Source: Polytrichum commune (Eukaryota; Streptophyta; Polytrichopsida; Polytrichales; Polytrichaceae). From it: DNA of 64,000 nt. Of the stretch, positions 58,601-64,000 are shown one piece after another; position 1 is the stretch's first letter; every line of letters starts with the position of its first letter. The position numbers and the translations under genes were made by a program. The stretch spans positions 68,798,033 to 68,862,032 of the forward strand of contig OX485804.1 of NCBI GenBank assembly GCA_950295325.1. Reading direction: 5' to 3'. The notes under the pieces were generated by a model. That model saw nothing but the letters and a program-made list of their open reading frames with translations. It did not search any database and was not told the origin of the DNA.

Positions 58601-61600
58601 GTCACCCAGAACTTCATCTGGAGCAGCTTACAGTCAATAAACCATTATTGTATGCCATACGTGCTTTTGCGCTTGCAGGAGGCATTGTTTATGGCGAGTG
58701 TGGAGGTCTCATGTATTTGTCACAAGGCATTGAGGTATTCTTACTGTCATTATTCTAAATGCTTAGAATTCCCCAATGGAAATGTAATATGTTCTTGCTG
58801 TTGATACCTTTCATCATTTCACCTACTTTGCCAGATAAAACCAATATAATAATTCTGGTCAAGGGCAAAGAGTCCCTTTTGCTCATAAATCTCAATTTTA
58901 TTTATTTATCATTATTATTATTTTTTTTTCTGGTGGTTGGGTTCTTTTGTACAGGGTGCAGATGGACAGCATTTTCCCATGTGTGGTGTATTTCCTTTCT
59001 GGACACGTATTCAGCAAGTCATGCATATTGGATATGTGAAGGTACTCATGGGATTTGATAATCACGCCAGTGCAGTCATTGATGATTATTTTTTTTTGTG
59101 ATGTTCCTTCTATAGTAAACATGAGATCAAAGCTCAGGGAGGACTAAAAATTGATATGGAATCTTGATTCTCGCAGGTGACACCTCGTGATGACTGTGTA
59201 CTCTTCCCCGCAAATATTGGGGAAATTCGAGGACAAGTCTACCATTTCAGTGAGACTTTCTATCTTGCAGACAACGGCATCACTGATTGCCCTAGAGGGT
59301 ACAACACTTTTCTTTTTGATGTGCTTGTCTATATGTACACTGATTACAAGGGTCCCAGTGAAATGTCAACTCTGAATTAGAGATTGCCTAACTACATATT
59401 CTGGTTCAGAATACCTATTATGATTTCACCATTGATGTCTAGGTGCTTTTTTCTTTGGGTCAGTGTACGTTATGTTATGTTTGACAGTGTCTTAGCTGAA
59501 GCTGGTTTGAGCTGTGAGCAGGTTAACTATGAGAATTGAAAGCGACAAAGCTGTAGAGGAGCTTGAGGGTTACATGCAGGGCAATGCTATGGCAAGTTAT
59601 GTACACCTCCATTTTGGCAGCAATCCTACTGTTGCACCTGCATTTGTGGAGAGGTGCAGGTACATCTCAATTTCCATATACTTTGGACGTGAATTAGAAT
59701 TATGCAGTGCAGCAACTTCTGAAATGAAAAGCCTTAGGCTCTAGAGCTCAAACTCGCAATTTTTGGGAGTGTGATACTCGGAGTTGACAAGCTTTTATCT
59801 AAAGCTTCATGCCAAAGAATGTGAGGAAGCCCATTGGCTTGGGGCCCACAAAAAGAGTACTCAAACTCTTGATATTTCTTAGATACCTCATGGAGGTAGC
59901 TTAGGATTTTAACGGAGAGCTTCTCGAAAATGACCAAGAGCTTGTCATAGTTGTTCCACATGCGATCCAAAGATGCACAATCTAAGCGTTGTAAGCCCAG
60001 TACAAAGTATAAACTCTCAAGTTAAAATTTTGTTGTAAAGTGGATCTGAATGAACATGGGTAATAGGCTCCTTTCCACCAATGAAAAGGCTCCCTTCGTC
60101 CAGCTCTCAAGCTCTCTACATTGATCATGGTAAATATTGTGGTCCACAATATTGAGCTTGATGTCTACACTAAACACATTTGGGATGGTATTGTGGGTAC
60201 AAACTATTTACTAGGCCACACTATTCAACTTCGAAGGTCCATGTTGTAGGCTATAATATTTCTATTGGAATGAAAAGAGTGCATTTGAAAGACTTCCAAC
60301 CAAGTGGAAGGAGGTGGCTATAGCATGGGGGCCTCAGAAGGGTAACTAGGGTTGCACAACATTTTCCTATGTGATTGTGTATATTATGGGCCACACTGTA
60401 GGATTGGCAGGGTAAGAAACACTGGACAATCGGCCCACATTATTTACCATAATTAGTGTAAGGTAGATATGCCTGATTTAGTTACTTATCTTATTCAGAC
60501 ACCTATATTTGAGTGGTACATGGTTAGGTGTGGCTCAACAAATGGATACAAAAAAGACAAGTGTTTAAAAGAGATTGGACTATGTGCTCAAGATATGATA
60601 ACCATTCTAGGTTTAGTAGTCAACATAATTGGGGGGACCTAGATGAGTGTTTAATGAGCACAAGAATCTTCACATTGATAATGAATAAGATATTCATACG
60701 AGCTCCAAAGATTATGAGGAAAGTGGCTACAGTCTTGATTTGGATTTGCTAACTATCTCATACTAATCTCGTGTTATACATCCTAGGAGAAGTGGGATGG
60801 TTGGAAAAACTAACCATTTAAGACCCATCTACCATAGGGTGAAGGGGGTCTTACTCATGGTATCGTATCTATACCTCCCGCCCTACATCTATTGACCCCT
60901 CTAATGATAGATTTGTTTTGTTTTGTTTTTGGGTTACAGAACAAACACAACAAAAGCAGCTGCTGTAGCTGCTGCGTCAGCATCTGCTGTGGCAGGTGCA
61001 GGTCCTGTTGCTGCTGCTGCTGCTGGAGCTGCAGCAGCAGCAGCAGTAGCAGAGGCATTGGGGGAACAATCACAGGAGCTTATACCTTGTCATTCGGGTG
61101 TTACAATTACAGAATTTGATCCCACAGCACACTATGCAACACCACAACCACCTGCAACCAGAGCCATAATGGGGCCCCCTCAAGAGGTGGAAGCTGGCTC
61201 TCAAAGGCGCATTTTTGAGAGAGTGAGGTCTTTATCTCCCTCGACATTTTCAGATGTAATGTTTGAGGCGTCGTCGGGCCCTCAGGAACCAGGGATCCGG
61301 CGCTGTGAGTCTTTTGATTTGGGTAGACAGAGTGTAGTAGGGAACTGGGCTGCGGAAGGAAATAATAAAAACAATGGAAGGTTAGTGAGGTCAGAGTCTG
61401 AAGTGTGGAGCAAAACAGGTGGGCATATTAGTGGGAGTAGTGGTTTAAATTTAGGGCATCATCGAGGAAATAGTTTTAGTGATTACTCAAATCATAGTAA
61501 TAATAATAATCATCATGATACCTCTAGAACAACAGGGCTCTCGAATCATAGAGGTAGTGCTGATGCTGTACGTTATAGTGACGATAATCATTCAAACTCT

Positions 61601-64000
61601 AGTTTAATGATGGTAAATGGTAGAGGTAGTGGGGGACATTTCCAAAGTCATCTCAAGGCAGATGTTGCATCAGGGAAACTCAACATCCCCTCAGTGTTTT
61701 CCCCAAGCAGGAAATTAGACTTAGAAAGGCCTCAGAATGGCGAGTTGACACATAATCTCATCTCAGAAGGGGTTAATAGAGCTCGGCTTCTCAATGGGAG
61801 ACAGTATCCGCAAAGGATAGTGTCCTTATTGCCATCCGCTTCGGAAATTCTAATGCAGATTGGTAAGTTTCTATTTTTCTCTTCTTCTTCCCACTTGACT
61901 TGAACTGTCAACTGTATGATTGCAGTGCACTTCTGTAATGTGGGTGGTTGGAGGAAAATAGTTGTTTGGATCTAGAATGATAAAACCATGTTGGGAACTC
62001 CTTTCATTCGGCTCATGTTGATTTTTCTAAACCAGTGATTTCTGTTACTTTTTTGGGGCTCCTGTTAGGAGTTTGTGGACTGACATTTAGCCGATTCACA
62101 GGTGCAGGAGATCGACTGATAGGAGTTACAGATCTGTGTGACAAACCGCCTGGGGTTAGATTGAATCGCGAAGTTGTGAGTTCGTGTTACTTTTGGTTTG
62201 GTTCTATTGCTGTAGATCCCTTTCATTACTGTTCTGCTGCTTTTCGTTCTGCTGGAATTCTGTTACCTGAATAAAAAACTTGGCCTCTAAAGTCTCGAAC
62301 TTTGGTCTCCTGGGGACCAAGAAATTTAAATGTATATGGTATTCAAACACCAATCAGGCAATTCATGACCATTCAGACACTGATAGAGCATAATACAAGT
62401 ATTGATTCACTTTTGTTGGTACTTGAATAGGTGTGTTGGAGCAAGATAGACACTGCCTCTATGTCTAGCAAAAATGTGGACTTTGCGGTAAGTGATCTCT
62501 TATACCCATATTCTAGAAGTTTGAGTCAGTACACTCTATTCTTACTGTCAAGAGATTTTATGGATGAATCAAAAGGAACAGCAGTATCTGTCTCTCATGG
62601 GTTGTCAAATGTGACTTAAGGTTGGAAACTGCAGTTAGCAAAAGATTGATGCTATTCTTGTAGTGGAAAAGTAAATTAGTATATATTAAGTGAAAGTAAA
62701 TGATGTGTAAATATTCTCAATTGTGTTGGTAGCTAATCACATATGATGGGCACTGAAACAGATGAAGGCTTTAGCAGCCAAGAAGGAGAGTCCTTTTCGA
62801 CTGGATGTCTCATGGCTGAGCAAAGCAAAACCTGATCTCATCATTTCCCAGGTAGTAGTTACCTCCTTGCGGACAATTTTCTGAGCTTGACTGCGAATTT
62901 GTTCCCCACTTCTGAGTGGTATTAATTTGTATTGTCATGCTGTTTTTGTTGGAAGTAGATCGTCATGATGAGTATATGACAATGTGCCAGTTGTTTGTTC
63001 TGCAAGAAATTTATATTTTGGTTTGGTTTTGACTTCAGGATGCATGTGACAACTGTGATATTCACGACTGTACTCTCACGACTATGCTAGCAAAGGCGGG
63101 AGTTGTTGGCAAGAACTACACCAAATTGGTCAAACTTGGTCCTCGAACGGTGATAGGCTGCACTTTTTGGTCACATGATAACAATTTGCACCTGTGTTGC
63201 ACTGTTGAAATTGTCTAGATTTCATGTAAGGGTGCCAGTTTATGTGTTCCACAGTTGTGTACACCTCACTGATCACAGGAAGCCTTTACTTTCCACATAT
63301 ATATTAAAGTTATCCACAAAGTGCCAAAAGGGAGGGTCTTTCTCAAAATCCTGTTTTAAGTATTCTTTATCAAGTCCTAAAATAAACTCAAGGAAGATTT
63401 GGGTTTTGGGTCAAGAAGAGTGGATTCGTGGGTTTGGACCCAATCTAAAGTTTGAGTCAATGACCACCCCCCTGCTGGAATAGACATCACTTTCCTCCAC
63501 TAGGGCAAGTTGATGCCACCCGCTTGTTATTTGGAGTCAAAAGGAGGGTCCATGATTTAGGCTCCACATGTTACATATAGAAATCCTGAAAGTTCCTTTA
63601 CTTTCTGGATAAACTCATTCTCACCCTTAAAAACCCACTTAAGAAAGTCTGGATTCCCTCAAAACACATGGTTACTTTTAAGGATTACTCATGTCTGTTC
63701 ATAAATTTTTGCTCCTCTACTTACCTGACCTTTAAATGAGCTTCAAGTCATGAAGTTTTGAATTTACATTTCTAAAGGGCAGTTCTCTGTTCTGTGCTTA
63801 ATTCAGATAAGTGGGATGTTAGCATCAATAATCACCATAGGAGAGGCTGTCGGGCTTTATGCTGAGGCATGCTTGTTTGTCGATTCACTTCGAGCCCGAC
63901 TTCGACGAGTGGCTGCAGCTGTGGCATCTAAAACGAGGCCACGAGTTTTGTTACTGCAAGGGATTGATCCACTCCTGTTGGGCGGCCACTGGGTTTATGA
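55640..64000 (+). CDS. Cobyrinate a,c-diamide synthase fused to BtuF-like corrinoid-binding domain (3' end beyond window)
   Basis: Exons: 55640-55760, 55939-56014, 56278-56533, 57566-57950, 58520-58734, 58955-59041, 59177-59298, 59522-59659, 60940-61862, 62102-62175, 62431-62487, 62762-62851, 63039-63149, 63807-64000+. All 13 introns are GT-AG and phases agree, giving 949 residues so far. Residues 1-467 are a full CbiA/CobB enzyme, which in bacteria amidates the a and c carboxylates of cobyrinate using ATP and glutamine. Residues 468-755 are a low-complexity linker. From 757 a BtuF-type domain follows. The start is set by an upstream in-frame stop and by the P-loop beginning six residues in, so there is no transit peptide in this model and a cytosolic product is inferred. 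All catalytic residues are retained and no frame break exists. A bacterial origin by ancient transfer is likely, and contamination is excluded by the introns. The plant function is unknown. Confidence 0.9.
56985..57350 (+). repeat. Direct repeat in intron 3 of the CbiA-BtuF gene
   Basis: Two diverged copies, about 56985-57095 and 57232-57350, share CTCCACTCCACAGATTGCAC / CTCCACTCCACGGATTGCAC followed by CAATAGGA and a similar 40-base tail. The upper copy lies 250 bp from the lower one. They are non-coding and may be remains of a mobile sequence duplicated within the intron. Confidence 0.65.
58160..58415 (-). repeat. Dispersed repeat in intron 4, inverted relative to 60490-60735
   Basis: On the minus strand this reads the same sequence as 60490-60735 on the plus strand: shared words include AAAAGA-ATTGGACTA, AACATAATTGGGGG, TCTTCAC-TTGATAATGA and AAGATTATGAGGAAA, in that order. 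The two intronic copies, 2.3 kb apart and inverted, could pair in the pre-mRNA around exons 5-8. A poly-CCCCCAC run (58265-58288) is private to this copy. Confidence 0.75.
60490..60735 (+). repeat. Dispersed repeat in intron 8, inverted partner of 58160-58415
   Basis: See the intron 4 entry for the shared words. The copy lies in the longest intron (59660-60939, 1280 bp), which otherwise shows no coding content. No terminal repeats or target duplication could be assigned, so the element type is unknown. Confidence 0.75.
60940..61800 (+). other. Low-complexity interdomain linker (exon 9)
   Basis: Exon 9 opens with an alanine-rich tract (about residues 473-508, with runs of five and six Ala), then a polar region rich in Ser, Asn, His and Gly. 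It includes basic-Ser motifs that look like kinase or 14-3-3 sites: [14 protein letters not shown] and RSLSPS. Its frame is maintained and its splice sites are normal. Bacterial homologues of either domain have no such linker, so it arose in the plant lineage. The GCA/GCT repeats also create a glutamine-rich antisense frame, which is an artefact. Confidence 0.8.
61799..64000 (+). other. BtuF-like cobalamin-binding domain (exons 9-14, residues 757 on, incomplete)
   Basis: The sequence [19 protein letters not shown], then [19 protein letters not shown] is the start of the periplasmic-binding fold of BtuF and related corrinoid-binding proteins (family words RIVSLxPSxTE, LGxGDRLVGV, CDYPP). It continues with [20 protein letters not shown] (family LxxLxPDLVxxQ), [15 protein letters not shown], then [20 protein letters not shown] and [20 protein letters not shown] (family RVLxLEWLDPLxxAGHWV). 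In bacteria such proteins carry a signal peptide and feed BtuCD; here the domain is internal and has no secretion signal. Its end lies outside the window. Confidence 0.88.

Larger units (their letters stand above)
55640..59659 (+). other. CbiA/CobB domain (exons 1-8, residues 1-467)
   Basis: Key motifs in order: Walker [10 protein letters not shown] (residues 8-16); PFKIGPDFLDP (35-45), the family's [21 protein letters not shown] (84-97), the Mg/ATP site typical of Cbi[10 protein letters not shown] near 260-269 at the start of the amidotransferase part; [10 protein letters not shown]; nucleophile elbow GECGGLMYL with Cys340; and HFSE with His403 of the catalytic pair. The closing [10 protein letters not shown] (447-456) is the normal C-terminus of the family. 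Length matches bacterial CbiA (about 450-470). The related CobQ/CbiP and CfbB enzymes are alternatives by chemistry, but EGVMGLYDG plus ECGGLMYL favour the a,c-diamide synthase group, which includes CfbB of coenzyme F430 synthesis. Confidence 0.93.

Noticed and set aside
60855-61073. Minus-strand frame rich in Leu and Gln
   Set aside because: It is the antisense shadow of the alanine tract in exon 9 and the GCA/GCT repeats; the plus-strand frame is supported by splice phase and domain continuity.
55640-64000. Bacterial contamination as the source of the CbiA/BtuF sequence
   Set aside because: Thirteen GT-AG introns with matching phases, a plant-like linker and intronic repeats cannot come from a bacterial contig.

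Overview
This is a nuclear window from a land plant. The signs are GT-AG introns throughout, a secreted thaumatin-like (PR-5 family) gene, plant-type L1 LINE machinery (DUF4283/CCHC ORF1, EN-RT-zf-RVT ORF2), decayed Copia and Gypsy pieces, solo LTRs, a tRNA-derived SINE family and MITEs, plus a tRNA-Glu(CTC) gene of plant sequence. Low gene density and a vitamin B12-type gene make a non-flowering plant (fern, lycophyte, bryophyte or similar) my best guess. That placement is inference only.

Layout. 0.7-1.0 kb: array of short palindromes. 2.5-5.0 kb: a broken host-gene fragment cut by a solo LTR (3011-4672). 7.0-10.8 kb: two related Mutator-like long-inverted-repeat elements and two SINE copies, one SINE nested in the older element. 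11.3-14.75 kb: a perfect 1.7-kb-arm palindrome. 17.8-20.1 kb: three-exon thaumatin-like gene with promoter motifs. 20-32 kb: mostly gene-free, with at least three copies of one MITE family. 32.2-36.3 kb: remains of a transposase-like gene, a Copia gag and a Gypsy pol. 37.07-47.5 kb: a 10.3-kb LINE inserted in the anticodon loop of a tRNA-Glu(CTC) gene and itself split by a second solo LTR (42877-45041). 47.5-53.6 kb: no gene seen. 53.7-64 kb: GC-rich leader, then a multi-exon gene running off the window.

The main result is that last gene. Joining 14 exons at consensus splice sites gives 949 residues so far: a complete cobyrinate a,c-diamide synthase (CbiA/CobB: P-loop ATPase plus Cys-His amidotransferase), then a roughly 290-residue low-complexity linker, then a BtuF-like cobalamin-binding domain. 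Corrinoid amidation and corrinoid binding in one intron-rich plant gene is unexpected, because land plants are not known to make cobalamin.

The second result is the LINE. It has an 18-bp target duplication inside a tRNA gene, extra copies of the target sequence at its 5' junction, no poly(A) tail, a 3' terminal hairpin, and an unusual C-terminal ORF2 extension. Together these make it a candidate tRNA-gene-specific retrotransposon. Apart from the thaumatin-like gene and the CbiA-BtuF gene, nearly everything recognisable is mobile DNA or its debris.
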